The notes: a model not told the origin generated them from the letters alone. A DNA stretch of 64,000 nucleotides from Candidatus Hydrogenedens sp. (GCA_016125095.1 WGMK01000014.1:1-64000); one strand, 5' to 3'; shown: positions 41,901-52,954, numbered from the stretch's first letter. Translations and numbers: made by a program.

Positions 41901-42969
41901 GAACGCTGTTGAACAGCGAGGCGCTCCCGCGAACCGAACTCCACGCCCGTGCCTGGCTGATGGCGGTTTGTTCGTGGGCGCGCAGGGCCGTCCATTGCTC
42001 GCGCACCCGGGGCAGCCAGTCGCGCACGCGCATGTCGTTGTCCACCGTCACCCGCATGGGCAAGGTATTGATGAACAGGCCGACATCGTCGGGGGAGATC
42101 CCCGGAACATGCCGCACGGATTTCGTCACGCCGAATACAAGGTCATTGCGCTGCGTATAACGGCTCAGCACCAGGGCCCAGGCAGCCTGTACGATCGTGC
42201 CGACCGTGCACCCCGATTCCTGGGCCAGCCGGGCGAGGGCTGGACCGGCGCCCTCCGAGAGGTACACCGCGTCATAGCCCGTCTCTGCTGCTGGCGATGC
42301 CGGCGGCGCGAGGGGCAGTTCGGCCGGTTCGGTGTAGCCCTTCAGGTAATCCTTCCAAAATGCCTCGGCGTCCGCCGCAGGTGCCTCCGAGACGGCTTCG
42401 GCATAGGCGCGATAGGGGGCTCCCGCCGGTAACGGCGCCTCGCGGTCGGCCACCCGGGCATCGTACAGGGCGAAAACTTCGCCTATTACAACCGCCATCG
42501 AGCGGCCGTCGACCAAGGTGTGGTGGACCGTCCAGATACACGAGTGGTAATCCGGCGCCCAGCGGACCAGCGTCACCCGGGTCAGCGGCGGCTTGTCGAG
42601 GGTGAACCCGCGTCGACGGTCCTCTGCCAGTAACGCATCGAGCTTCTCAGCACGCGCGTCAGCTGGTGTCTGGCTCAAGTCGCGCGAGTCGACCGGAAAC
42701 TCGATACCGTTCCGCACGCGTTGGCGGGCGTCGCGCTGGCGCTTCCAAGTGAATTCTGTGGAAAACACGTCGTGCCGGCGAAACACCTCACGCCAGGCAT
42801 CAAGCAGGAGATTCCCGTCCAGCGGATGGGTGATTTCTGATACCACCTGTTCGATATAGTATCCGGAGTCCGGGGCAGCGCTGATGCTGGTGTAGAGCAT
42901 CCCCTGCTGCATCGGCGTAAGGGGAAAAGCGTCGTCGCTTCGAACAAGTGGTTTCTGTACTTCTGTCAT
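38995..42969 (-). CDS. Single-module nonribosomal peptide synthetase (C-A-PCP-TE)
   Basis: The protein is 1324 aa from the ATG at 42969. The condensation domain (14-440) has HHTLVDG at 149-155. The adenylation domain (470-960) has YMIYTSGTTGLPKGV, NTYGPTETT, the YKTGDRVRYREDG motif, and PLNTSGKVDY with the catalytic Lys. The carrier domain has NFFEIGGHSL with Ser near 1010. The thioesterase follows from about 1056. By-eye specificity positions read D-A-E-G-L-G-T-V-V; the acidic third residue recalls codes for Lys or Orn, but this is weak. The thioesterase nucleophile is Cys in GGYCRD (about 1139), with Asp where Gly is usual. The product may be an N-acylated amino acid or amide. No carrier-activating enzyme is seen nearby. 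Confidence 0.92.
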   Translation of the reverse strand: MTEVQKPLVRSDDAFPLTPMQQGMLYTSISAAPDSGYYIEQVVSEITHPLDGNLLLDAWREVFRRHDVFSTEFTWKRQRDARQRVRNGIEFPVDSRDLSQTPADARAEKLDALLAEDRRRGFTLDKPPLTRVTLVRWAPDYHSCIWTVHHTLVDGRSMAVVIGEVFALYDARVADREAPLPAGAPYRAYAEAVSEAPAADAEAFWKDYLKGYTEPAELPLAPPASPAAETGYDAVYLSEGAGPALARLAQESGCTVGTIVQAAWALVLSRYTQRNDLVFGVTKSVRHVPGISPDDVGLFINTLPMRVTVDNDMRVRDWLPRVREQWTALRAHEQTAISQARAWSSVRGSASLFNSVLIFEYGILDQLIRSRAGNWTNRRFRLLEKTPGALTLAVYAGERIEVVAEYDEALYRSADITRLVRHLGVVIEDMASSPDKTLDGLRMLSEDERRALLVERQPPPYVAPPGRTMDWFEAAARKAPDQVALYQAGRTLSYGELEAHTAALAAALRSLGAGPGVFVGLSAPRSFEAIAGMLGILRAGAAYVPIDPAYPDERLDYLAQDSGIRVVATVRELEPRWRGRVETLIFLDEPESWPAANEAAEALPAGPQDPAYMIYTSGTTGLPKGVMIHHAAFAAYIHGAYGLYRIRPDDCFIQFSSISFDAAVEEIFVPLCHGLKLVLRTDEMLATPSAFYEACAEAGVTVLDMPTGYWNILANDMANVQPPPCVRALLTGGEAMRAEELARWRAHVPSGVQLINTYGPTETTVVATAAFVDDEPGEAPIGRPVPGATALVLDRRMCLVPDGLPGELYVGGPQVALGYHNRPELTAERFLPNPFGEGRLYKTGDRVRYREDGQLLYLGRQDRQVKYRGFRVELDEVEAFLRTCDGVADAAATLHVGDGGIQRLIAYVVPPAGQPLDGLETACREEVGARMPDYMRPTAVMALSALPLNTSGKVDYRSLPDPEQAGNAVIDDDQRPQGPTEWRMARLWCKVLGIGQVGRNDNFFEIGGHSLQGVILLSHIERQFGRRLSPLRLYQAPTVALLARIVDAEEESAPARVALHPIQPEGSCVPLFFVGSTDLLPAIKDTLGPDQPVYSLNIFGLQEDDGGYAFHNVADVAAMFIDEIKSCRPEGPYALGGYCRDTMVAYEMARQLTAAGDVVRLVAMVDTFWDTKQTYSNFERHARNLRKLGWRYAAAKWKEKTKATQERLMRYLSRRAQRRAAADQKELAQAHRHALFIGAYYDAVDAYRPEPYGGAITLYMASEWGLRDTPRWKALCKGGVTMRVVDACHYDIWHRPQADQLGALMREDLKAVSGQAISVCATRG

Positions 42970-43093
42970 GAAAAAGGATCCGTAGGGCGCACCCATGTTG
43001 GCGTGCGGCAGCGCGCAGATCAAGCCCGCGCAAAAAACGCGGTGGCATGGCATAATCTGTCGGTCAACTCGAGGGGCAATCCGCGGAAGGTTA

Positions 43094-44476
43094 ATGTCCG
43101 AGCCGATCTCACAGTCGAAACGTCTGCCTGAATGGGCCGCCTACGCGCGGGAGAAACTCTCGCTGCGGCAGCCTGCCATGCGCGCCTCCGCCATCACCTT
43201 CGGGTCGTATGGCGCCAGCCAGTTCCTGCGCCTGGCGAGCAACCTCATCCTCACGCGTCTGCTGCACCCCGAGGCCTTCGGCCTCATGGTCATCGTAAAC
43301 GTCGTGATCCAGGGCATCCACATGTTTTCCGACATGGGCATCGGGCCGAGCATTATCCAGAATCCGCGCGGCGAAGAGCCGGTGTTCCTGCGCACAGCCT
43401 GGACCCTGCAGATCATCCGCAGCGTGCTGCTCTATATCGCCGTGCTCGCGCTTACCGTGCCCATCGCGCACTGGTACGATGAGACGCAACTCATCTACGT
43501 GCTGCCGGTCGTGGCGCTGAACATCATCATCGATGCGTTTTGTTCCACCCAGGTGGGCGTGCTGCAGCGGCATCTCGAGGTGGGGCGCATCGCCATCATC
43601 AACCTCGGCTCCTACATCATCACGGTGGTCGCGATGATTGCGGGCGCGTTCGTTTCGCAGTCGGTGTGGCCGCTGGTGGTGGGTTCGCTGGTGGGCAGCC
43701 TGACCGCGACCGCGCTGTCGCACACGATTCTGGGCGGCGAGGGCATGCGCTTCCAGCTGGACCGCGAAGTCATGCGGCTCACCTACAAGTTCGGCCGCTG
43801 GATCTTTTTCAGCAGCATCCTCACGTTCTTCGCGGGCCAGCTCGACCGTATCGTGCTGGCGAAATACCTGCCGCTCGCCGAGCTGGGCATGTATTCCATC
43901 GCATTTATGCTCTCGCAGGTAATGGCGCAGCTGGTGGGGCAAATCAGCCGTACGGTGCTGTTCCCCGTGTTCGCGCGCAGCGCCGAGCTGGGCGATGCGG
44001 AACTGCGTCGTAAGACCATCCGCTTCCGGATGGCCATGTCGGCCGTGAGCTTTCCGCCGCTCTGGGGCCTGATTCTCCTCGGCCCGGAAATCATCGGCGT
44101 TCTTTACGACCACCGCTACGATCAGGCCGGCTGGATGCTGCAATTCCTCGGGGTCGGCGCGATTCTCCAGTGCCTGTTCGTACCCATGGAGACCGTGCTG
44201 ATGGCCTCGGGCAATTCCTTCGGCCACATGACCATGCAGGGCGTGAAGCTGGTGAGTCTGGTGGGCTGCATGGCCGTGGGCGGCCACTACTACGGCTCCA
44301 CGGGCATCATCATCGGTTTCGTGGCGGCCAATGCGCTGCACTACCCGGCGCTGGCGGCCATGGTGGCCCCCCGCCGCGCGTGGTTCCCGGCCTTCGATTT
44401 CGGTGTGGTCGCCCTATCCGCGGGCGCCCTGGCGCTGGGCTTCTACCTCAAATCGGTGGTATTGGCGCTGCTCTGA
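43094..44476 (+). CDS. MOP-type polysaccharide flippase
   Basis: The protein is 460 aa from the ATG at 43094 (GGAAGG 3 bases upstream). About 14 transmembrane helices fit the oligosaccharide flippase (Wzx/RfbX-like) part of the MOP exporter superfamily. The N-terminus ITFGSYGASQFLRLASNLIL, then TRLLHPEAFGLMVIVN, is the family signature. It moves lipid-linked saccharides across the inner membrane. It is divergent from the NRPS (124-bp gap) and overlaps the convergent EEP gene by 34 bp. Partner glycosyltransferases are not adjacent. Confidence 0.9.
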   Translation: MSEPISQSKRLPEWAAYAREKLSLRQPAMRASAITFGSYGASQFLRLASNLILTRLLHPEAFGLMVIVNVVIQGIHMFSDMGIGPSIIQNPRGEEPVFLRTAWTLQIIRSVLLYIAVLALTVPIAHWYDETQLIYVLPVVALNIIIDAFCSTQVGVLQRHLEVGRIAIINLGSYIITVVAMIAGAFVSQSVWPLVVGSLVGSLTATALSHTILGGEGMRFQLDREVMRLTYKFGRWIFFSSILTFFAGQLDRIVLAKYLPLAELGMYSIAFMLSQVMAQLVGQISRTVLFPVFARSAELGDAELRRKTIRFRMAMSAVSFPPLWGLILLGPEIIGVLYDHRYDQAGWMLQFLGVGAILQCLFVPMETVLMASGNSFGHMTMQGVKLVSLVGCMAVGGHYYGSTGIIIGFVAANALHYPALAAMVAPRRAWFPAFDFGVVALSAGALALGFYLKSVVLALL

Positions 44477-45543
44477 TCGGGCGCCGCCTCCGATTCTCCA
44501 AACCGGATCTCCGCCGCGATCAGGTCGTGGTCCGAGATATCCCGGCCATCGCGCAGGGTGCGGAGGTCAATCGTCCAGCCGCGCACCGACACCGGGCAGG
44601 GCCCGCCCGCAAGGATGTGGTCGATGCGGTTCGCCGGGGCGAGGGTGTCGTCGCCCGCCGGTATCCGCTCAGGCTCGGGGCTGTCACGCCAGTAATACCG
44701 CTCCTCGGGTCCGGCGGTGTCCCAGGTGTTCGGCAGCAGCGGCGGCCTCTGGTCGGCCCCCGTGAACCGCGGATAGCGGTCGGTGGTTCCGTTGCTGTTG
44801 AAGTCGCCCGTGGCGATCACGGGCATGCCGGCGGCCAGCGCCGTGATGCGCTCGCGGTAGAGCTTCGAGGACGCCTCCTTGTTCGGGCCGTTGTTGTCGT
44901 AGTGCGTATTGGCATAGAGGAAGGTGAAGCCGGTTCCGCGCTCGCGCAGCACCACCCAATTCACGTAGCGCAGCATGGACTGCTTCTGGAATCCCCACGA
45001 CATGGGCAACTCGGGCTTAGGCGTGAGCCAGAGTTGCCCGGCGTCGAGCGCCTCGAAACGCTGGGTGCGGTAAAGCAGGGCGCTGTCGCCGTACTCGAAC
45101 GCGCCTGCGTGGTACGACTGCAGGGTATAGCCGTCTTCCTCCGGCACGATATCGCGGATGTCGTGGTCCCACCCCATTTCCTGCAGTCCGATCAGGTCGG
45201 GTGCGTAGTGCGCGATGCGCTCGCGAATTTCAGCAAGGCGTTCCGACCAGCGCGGCATGCCCTGCAGGTCGCCGTCGGCGTAGCGTTCCACCAAATTTTC
45301 CACCAACGCCGAGCCGTTGAATGTGTTGTAAGTGATGACCTTTATCGGCCCGCTGGCGCAGGGATTGCCGCCCCCGGTCGCCACGGTGGGGTAGGCATCG
45401 GCCGCAGGCAGCGGATGCGCGTACCCGCCCCCGGTCCAGGCCATCAGGTATTGAAATCCCTCGTAGCGCACCATGAGCGCGGTCCCCGCCGCCAGCAGCA
45501 CGAGCAACAGCGCACCGCATCCAATCCGCTTCAGCCATCGCAT
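44443..45543 (-). CDS. Exported endonuclease/exonuclease/phosphatase family protein
   Basis: A 366-aa protein with an N-terminal membrane or signal helix (IGCGALLLVLLAAGTALMV). The EEP fold has all key motifs: ITYNTFNGSA, LIGLQEMGWD (metal Glu), YANTHYDNNGPNKE, VIATGDFNSNG and ISDHDLIAAEI. It lies outside the cytoplasm, so it may be a phosphodiesterase, sphingomyelinase-like enzyme or extracellular nuclease; substrates vary widely in this family. Its 3' end overlaps the flippase gene on the other strand. Confidence 0.88.
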   Translation of the reverse strand: MRWLKRIGCGALLLVLLAAGTALMVRYEGFQYLMAWTGGGYAHPLPAADAYPTVATGGGNPCASGPIKVITYNTFNGSALVENLVERYADGDLQGMPRWSERLAEIRERIAHYAPDLIGLQEMGWDHDIRDIVPEEDGYTLQSYHAGAFEYGDSALLYRTQRFEALDAGQLWLTPKPELPMSWGFQKQSMLRYVNWVVLRERGTGFTFLYANTHYDNNGPNKEASSKLYRERITALAAGMPVIATGDFNSNGTTDRYPRFTGADQRPPLLPNTWDTAGPEERYYWRDSPEPERIPAGDDTLAPANRIDHILAGGPCPVSVRGWTIDLRTLRDGRDISDHDLIAAEIRFGESEAAPDQSSANTTDLR

Positions 45544-45697
45544 GGTTTCGGTTCCTTAACTGGTTGAGAATCAACAGTATACCGATTGAAGTGCTGCGGC
45601 TTCGCCCCGCTGCGAAGCTTGACGCAAGGTCCGATATCGCCTACCATCCCAGAAAACGGGGAACAGCGGGCAGCCTTGCCCCACAGGGAGCAGTGCC

Positions 45698-48600
45698 ATG
45701 AGATTCTGTGCGTTGGCGGCGGCTTGTCTTTTGGCATCGGCCAGTCATGCCACGGTGTTCGACGTGACCAGCACCGCCGATTCCGGCGAGGGCACGCTCC
45801 GCGAGGCCATCGAGCTTTCGAATGCCACGGCAACCGAGGGCGAAGGCAGCACCGAGGGCTTCTTCTTTCCCGAGCCGAACACCATCGTGTTTACCGGGCT
45901 GGACTCGAGCGTCATCTTCCTCGAATCCGAGCTGCCCGCCATCACCGCGCCCGTGGACATCGTGGCGCTGGGAAGCGAGAAATCGCCCGATATGAGCGCG
46001 ATCACGCTCGATGGTTCGTTGGCAGGCGATAGCAACGGGCTGGTGGTGCAGAGCCGATACGTCACCATCAGCGGCCTCACCATCGTGAACTTCAATCGCT
46101 CCGGCATTGTCATCGAGGGCAATATCTACAGCGTCTACGTGCTCAATTGCCGCATTGGCACCGATGGCACATCGTGCCTGCCCAACCAGCACCACGGCAT
46201 CCTGATCCGCGATGGCGTTCAGGGCTGCACCATCGGCGGTTACGGCAGCGGCAAAACGATTCTGGGCGAGGGCAACGTGATTTCCGGCAATGGATACGAC
46301 GGTATCCGCGTGCTCGGCCCCGACACCAATTTCGTCACGATCTCCGGCAATTACATCGGCACGGATATCTCGGGCATGTACAGCATCGGCAATGGCTGGC
46401 GCAGCGAGGACGTGCGCGGCATTTTCACGACGCTCCCGACCTTCGAGGGTGAGTCGACCAAGAGCGGCGACGACCGCGATTCCAGCAAGATGGTGAACGA
46501 GGAGGGCGTCGATCTCATCGAGGGCGTCGCGCGCGGCGGCGGTATCCTCTTTGCCAACGGCGCCAGCTACGGCCTGATCGGCGGCTATCTCGAGGATTCC
46601 GGCAACGTCATTTCGGGCAACTACTGGTACGGAGTCAAGGTCTTCGGCCTCGACTCAGACGAGACGTGGATTGTCCGGAACTTCATCGGCGTGGACCATA
46701 CCGGCACTTACCCGCTGCCGAACGAAGAAGAAGGCATCCACATCCGGCAGGGACCGAAGAACACCCGGGTGGGCCTGAACGAACCGCTCGGCAAGACCGA
46801 TGCGGCGCTACTCGTGACGGAATCGGGCAATGTGATCGGCGGCAACAACATCGGCGTCAAGGTCGATGGACCGGGCACCGAGAACACGGGCATCTACGGC
46901 AACACCATCGGCACGGCCTTCACTGGGCTCGAGTTCGTGCCGGTGCCGAACCGCGTTTCCGGCATTAACGTGGAAGACGGACCGGCCTTCACCACCATCG
47001 GCAGTATCGACGATACGGGCTATGCCAATTTCATTTACGACAACGACCTGATCGGCATCCAGGTGGACGGCACCACCGAGACGGTTTTCCGGGCCAACTC
47101 GATTTCGCGCCACAATGGCCCCGGCGTGCAGATGAACGACAACGCGAACGGCGGCATACAGCCTCCCGCGGTGACCGGTATGGAGGGCGTCTCGATAGCG
47201 GGCACTTCGGAGCCCTTCGCCGAGATCGACCTCTACGCCGACGCCGACGATGAAGGCTTCAACTATATCGGGAGCACCACCGCCGACGACAACGGCAACT
47301 GGCTGGACGAATTCGATTTCTCGAATTTCGCCGGCCTGAATGTCCACGCGATGCAAACCGTAACCGGCCAGGGCACGTCGGCCTTCAGCGCCGGATTTCC
47401 GCTGCCCGGCGGCGAAGGCGAAGGCAGCACCGAGGGCGAGCCGCCGTTGAACCTGGATCTCGTGTCGGACTGGACGACGCTGAACCAATATCCCTTCGCG
47501 AAGTACCTGCCCGAGCCCTTCAAGACCACGCTGTTGAGCATCAACCTCGCGGAAGCTGACGTCAACGGCTCGGTGAGTCTGGTGGTGACGGCGCTGCCGA
47601 GCAGCAATCCCGACAAGGGTGCCCTCGTCGACGGCGTTTCCTTCACCGGCAACGGCATTCCCGACGTGCAGGAACTCGCGCTGATCGAGTACATGATCGA
47701 GCACCCCTCGAAGAAGATGCTCAAGAACGGGATTACCGGCCAGGACGTGTCGGACGCATTCCAGCAGAACATGCACCAGATCATGGACAACCAGATCGGG
47801 CCGCTCGGGCCGGCCGTCGCCAATCTCGCGCCCGGATTTCTCAATGTCGTGTCTGCCGGCATCATCATGGGCGATGGTCAGGTCGACGAAATCACGGACA
47901 ATACCCTCGAGGCGACCGGCCCCTACGGCATCGTCAACGGCATGTTCCAGTTATTCAGCAGCGGCATTCAGAAGCTCGGCGCCGGCGGCCTCATGGACGA
48001 CACCGTGGATCCGGAAGATATCGTCGTGTTGCCCGAGTTGTCTGCGCTGGGCGATCTCGACAGCGATGGCGCGACCAACCTGGAGGAATGGCAGGAATTC
48101 GGCCCGGACGGCTATATCGGTGCCGTGACCGACCCCGGAATTGTGCCCCTTCCAGAGGGCGAGGGGATCACCGAAGGTACTGTTGAAGGTACCACCGAGG
48201 GCACAACCGAGGGAACTACAGAAGGCACGACGGAAGGCTCGACCGAGGGCACCGTAGAAGGCACTACCGAAGGTACCCCCGAGGGAACTACAGAAGGCAC
48301 GACGGAAGGTTCAACCGAAGGCGTGACCGAGGGCAGCACCGAGGGCACCACGGAAGGCACGACTGAGGGCACGACCGAGGGTAGTACCGAAGGCACAACG
48401 GAAGGCACAACGGAAGGCGCGCCCGACGGCGAGGGCGAGAACTGCGTGAAGACGTTCCACTCGGCCGACACGGGTACGCCCGACAACATCATCGACCTGT
48501 CCGAGGTCATCCGCGTGATTCAGTTCTACAACGCCGACGGGCTGTACTGCGCAGTACCGGCAGACACCACCGAGGACGGCTTTGTGCCGGGCACGGAGTT

Positions 48601-48760
48601 GCAGCGCGATTGCTGTCCGCACGCGAGCGATTACGTCGGCGGGCCGGACTGGAAGGTCAGCCTCAGCGAATTGCTCCGGCTGATTCAGCTGTACAACAGC
48701 CTGGGCTACACCGCGTGCCCCGGCACGGGCGAAGACGGATTCTGCCCCACGCTGCAGTAG
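45698..48760 (+). CDS. Exported beta-helix protein with TEGT linker and dockerin-like tail
   Basis: A 1020-aa protein. Signal peptide MRFCALAAACLLASASHA; then a CSLREA-type start (FDVTSTADSGEGTLREAIEL) and a right-handed parallel beta-helix to about residue 500, with repeats such as GNVISGNGYDGIRV and GNTIGTAFTGLEF. After a middle domain comes a 21-unit TEGT-type linker (about 824-907). The C-terminal domain (about 915-1020) has two DxxxIxLSExxRxIQFYN units and paired cysteines. The same domain ends the SGNH protein at 49630. It is probably a surface or secreted carbohydrate-related protein; no catalytic residues could be assigned. Confidence 0.87.
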   Translation: MRFCALAAACLLASASHATVFDVTSTADSGEGTLREAIELSNATATEGEGSTEGFFFPEPNTIVFTGLDSSVIFLESELPAITAPVDIVALGSEKSPDMSAITLDGSLAGDSNGLVVQSRYVTISGLTIVNFNRSGIVIEGNIYSVYVLNCRIGTDGTSCLPNQHHGILIRDGVQGCTIGGYGSGKTILGEGNVISGNGYDGIRVLGPDTNFVTISGNYIGTDISGMYSIGNGWRSEDVRGIFTTLPTFEGESTKSGDDRDSSKMVNEEGVDLIEGVARGGGILFANGASYGLIGGYLEDSGNVISGNYWYGVKVFGLDSDETWIVRNFIGVDHTGTYPLPNEEEGIHIRQGPKNTRVGLNEPLGKTDAALLVTESGNVIGGNNIGVKVDGPGTENTGIYGNTIGTAFTGLEFVPVPNRVSGINVEDGPAFTTIGSIDDTGYANFIYDNDLIGIQVDGTTETVFRANSISRHNGPGVQMNDNANGGIQPPAVTGMEGVSIAGTSEPFAEIDLYADADDEGFNYIGSTTADDNGNWLDEFDFSNFAGLNVHAMQTVTGQGTSAFSAGFPLPGGEGEGSTEGEPPLNLDLVSDWTTLNQYPFAKYLPEPFKTTLLSINLAEADVNGSVSLVVTALPSSNPDKGALVDGVSFTGNGIPDVQELALIEYMIEHPSKKMLKNGITGQDVSDAFQQNMHQIMDNQIGPLGPAVANLAPGFLNVVSAGIIMGDGQVDEITDNTLEATGPYGIVNGMFQLFSSGIQKLGAGGLMDDTVDPEDIVVLPELSALGDLDSDGATNLEEWQEFGPDGYIGAVTDPGIVPLPEGEGITEGTVEGTTEGTTEGTTEGTTEGSTEGTVEGTTEGTPEGTTEGTTEGSTEGVTEGSTEGTTEGTTEGTTEGSTEGTTEGTTEGAPDGEGENCVKTFHSADTGTPDNIIDLSEVIRVIQFYNADGLYCAVPADTTEDGFVPGTELQRDCCPHASDYVGGPDWKVSLSELLRLIQLYNSLGYTACPGTGEDGFCPTLQ
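48167..48418 (+). repeat. 12-bp tandem repeat coding (T/S/V)-T-E-G units
   Basis: There are about 21 in-frame units of 12 bp (ACN-GAR-GGN plus one variable codon, mainly ACN, AGC, GTN). Synonymous codons differ between units, so the array is old rather than freshly slipped. It forms the linker before the C-terminal dockerin-like domain. Confidence 0.85.
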
Positions 48761-48785
48761 CCCCGGAAAGCGCTGAAAGGACCGT

Positions 48786-49652
48786 ATGCGTGAGCTTGAT
48801 CGGCGGCTGAGCGCCGTGTCGGAGCCGGCGCTGGTAGCGGGTTGCTTCCTGCTGCTGGGCGTCATCGGCTTCTTCGACGTCGCCACGGGCCCCGAGCTCG
48901 CCGTGAGCATCTTTTACCTGGTGCCCGTCGGGCTGGTGTCCTGGTATGCCCGGATCGGCTGGGGCATCGCCATCAGCGCGTCGGCAGCGGCGGTGTGGCT
49001 CTACCTCGATACCACCACCGGCCGGCCCTATACGCTCGCCATCGCGCCCTACTGGAACGGCGGCGTCCGGCTCGCCTTCTTTTATGTGGTCGCATATCTC
49101 ATCATGGTCATCCGGCGGCGGCTGCACGCCGAAGTGGCGGCGGCCAATACCGACCCGCTGACCGGCGCCCTGAATTCCCGCGGCTTTTACGACCGACTCG
49201 GCGAAGAGATTCTCCGCTCCACGCGATACAAGCATCCGTTTTCGCTGGCCTATCTCGACCTGGACAACTTCAAGCATGTGAACGATGAATACGGCCACGC
49301 CACCGGCGACGATCTGCTGCGCGCCGTGGCCGATATCGCCCGGGAGACCACGCGCAAGACGGACCACGTGGCGCGCCTCGGCGGCGACGAGTTCGCATTG
49401 CTGCTGCTCGAAACCCAGCACGCTGATGCCGCCGCCGTGATCGCCAAGCTGCGCGGCTCCATCGCAGAGCGCATGCAGCAGCAGGGCTGGCCCGTGGCGG
49501 TCAGCGTGGGGCTGGTCACTTTCGAGGACACGCCGCCCGAAACCAAGGAAACCATCCGGCTGGCGGACGACCTCATGTACCGCGTGAAGAAGAACGGCAA
49601 GGACAGCGTGTTGCATCAGTGCTGGCGGGATGGCAGCCTGGCGGATGCGTAG
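48786..49652 (+). CDS. Membrane diguanylate cyclase (GGDEF) with I-site
   Basis: A 288-aa protein. About four or five transmembrane helices (residues 17-110) form an unnamed sensor region. The GGDEF domain follows, with NTDPLTGALNSRGFYDRL, the active-site ARLGGDEFALLLLE, and an inhibitory RxxD (RKTD) exactly five residues before GGDEF, so product inhibition is likely. It makes cyclic-di-GMP. It sits between two exported proteins with dockerin-like tails and overlaps the second by 23 bp; a role in surface attachment is a reasonable guess. Confidence 0.92.
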   Translation: MRELDRRLSAVSEPALVAGCFLLLGVIGFFDVATGPELAVSIFYLVPVGLVSWYARIGWGIAISASAAAVWLYLDTTTGRPYTLAIAPYWNGGVRLAFFYVVAYLIMVIRRRLHAEVAAANTDPLTGALNSRGFYDRLGEEILRSTRYKHPFSLAYLDLDNFKHVNDEYGHATGDDLLRAVADIARETTRKTDHVARLGGDEFALLLLETQHADAAAVIAKLRGSIAERMQQQGWPVAVSVGLVTFEDTPPETKETIRLADDLMYRVKKNGKDSVLHQCWRDGSLADA

Positions 49653-50898
49653 TCGCGGGCTCAGCAGTGTGGTCGCCATGGCGGGGGTCATGCTGGCCTG
49701 CGCAGTGGCATCAGCCGAGCCCCGGATACTGCTTGTGGGCGACAGTTGGGCACGGCGGATGTTCGATGGCGGCGCCTATCCCGCCGTGCTCGACGAGGCC
49801 GGTCTCGGCTGCGTGGAGGTACTCGGCGACGATACGGTCATCGGCGGCACGACGGCGGCCTACTGGGCCGATGCCGCGCGGCTCGCCCTGGTGTACGATG
49901 CCCTGGCGGCCGCTCCCGCCGTCGATATCGTCCAGCTGAACCTGGGCGGTAACGATCTCCGCAGCGCGCTCCGGCCCAGCATGTCGCTGCCTGCGATATT
50001 CGCCGCAGCCAATGCCATTGCCGACGACGTCGATACCGTCGCGGCGGCGATCACGCAGACATCGCCCGGTATCCGCGTGGCGTGGTGCGGCTACGACTAT
50101 CCCGGCGCGGGCGCGGTCTCCGGCGTGTCGGCGGAATTGGTCAACCTCGCCGTGGGGCTACTGGCGAGCCTCGTCCTCGAGCGTTTCGCCGAGCGCGAGC
50201 GATGCTTCGTCATCAACAATCTGGGTCTCATGCACTACACGCTGGGGTATCCCGGCGTACATGAACCCGAGTCCGTGCCCTTTCCTGGCGGCTATCCGGA
50301 CTACGATCCGCTGACCGGCGGCGATCCGCAGCTGCCGGTGACGCCCTCGGTGGCGGCCGATGCCATTCATCTCACGGCCGAAGGCTACGTGATAGTCGCC
50401 CGGCATTGCCTGAACGCCTTCTACCTGGACTGGCTGGCGCATCCGCTCGAGGGCGAGGGAGAAGGCGCAGCCCTGTGTGCCAGCGAAGGCGAGGGCGCAC
50501 CGGGCGGCGAGGGCATCGTGGAGGGCGAGGGTGTACTCGAGGGCGAAGGGGCGGCGGAAGGCCTGATCGAAGGCGGCGGCGAAGGCAGCACGGAGGGTGC
50601 TATTGCCTATCAGTCTGCCGACACCAATGGCAGCGGCGCCATCGAAATCGGGGAACTGCTGCGCGTCGTGCAGTTCTACAACGCGCCGGGCCTGCAATGC
50701 GCTGACGACACGGAAGACGGCTACGCGCCTGGCACGGGCGGCGGGCACGACTGCCCGCCGCATGATTCCGACTATCGTCCCCAGGACTGGCGCATCGATC
50801 TGGGCGAACTGCTCCGCCTCATCCAGTTCTACCGCCTCGGCGGCTACACCGCTTGCCCCGGCGAGGGCGAAGACGGCTATTGCCCCGCAGCGGAGTAA
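49630..50898 (+). CDS. Exported SGNH hydrolase with EGEG linker and dockerin-like tail
   Basis: The protein is 422 aa (ATG 49630; an ATG at 49645 gives a cleaner signal peptide). The signal ends LACAVASA. The SGNH core has GDSW, the Asn block LNLGGNDLRSAL and the C-terminal DAIHLTAEGYVIVARH with Asp and His. A Glu/Gly linker (about 274-325) leads to a double unit with SADTNGSGAIEIGELLRVVQ and DWRIDLGELLRLIQ, matching the tail of the beta-helix protein at 45698. Probably secreted and attached via the tail; it may be an esterase on carbohydrate. It overlaps the GGDEF gene by 23 bp. Confidence 0.87.
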   Translation: MAAWRMRSRGLSSVVAMAGVMLACAVASAEPRILLVGDSWARRMFDGGAYPAVLDEAGLGCVEVLGDDTVIGGTTAAYWADAARLALVYDALAAAPAVDIVQLNLGGNDLRSALRPSMSLPAIFAAANAIADDVDTVAAAITQTSPGIRVAWCGYDYPGAGAVSGVSAELVNLAVGLLASLVLERFAERERCFVINNLGLMHYTLGYPGVHEPESVPFPGGYPDYDPLTGGDPQLPVTPSVAADAIHLTAEGYVIVARHCLNAFYLDWLAHPLEGEGEGAALCASEGEGAPGGEGIVEGEGVLEGEGAAEGLIEGGGEGSTEGAIAYQSADTNGSGAIEIGELLRVVQFYNAPGLQCADDTEDGYAPGTGGGHDCPPHDSDYRPQDWRIDLGELLRLIQFYRLGGYTACPGEGEDGYCPAAE

Positions 50899-50902
50899 TC
50901 GC

Positions 50903-52954
<2,052 letters not shown>

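Noticed and set aside
48167..48418. Possible CRISPR array because of regular repeats
   Set aside because: The period is 12 bp with no spacers and it is in-frame coding; no cas genes in the window.
48112..48510. Minus-strand frame with perfect VPSVVPS repeats
   Set aside because: It is the reverse of the TEGT coding repeat; repeat period and gene context support only the plus strand.
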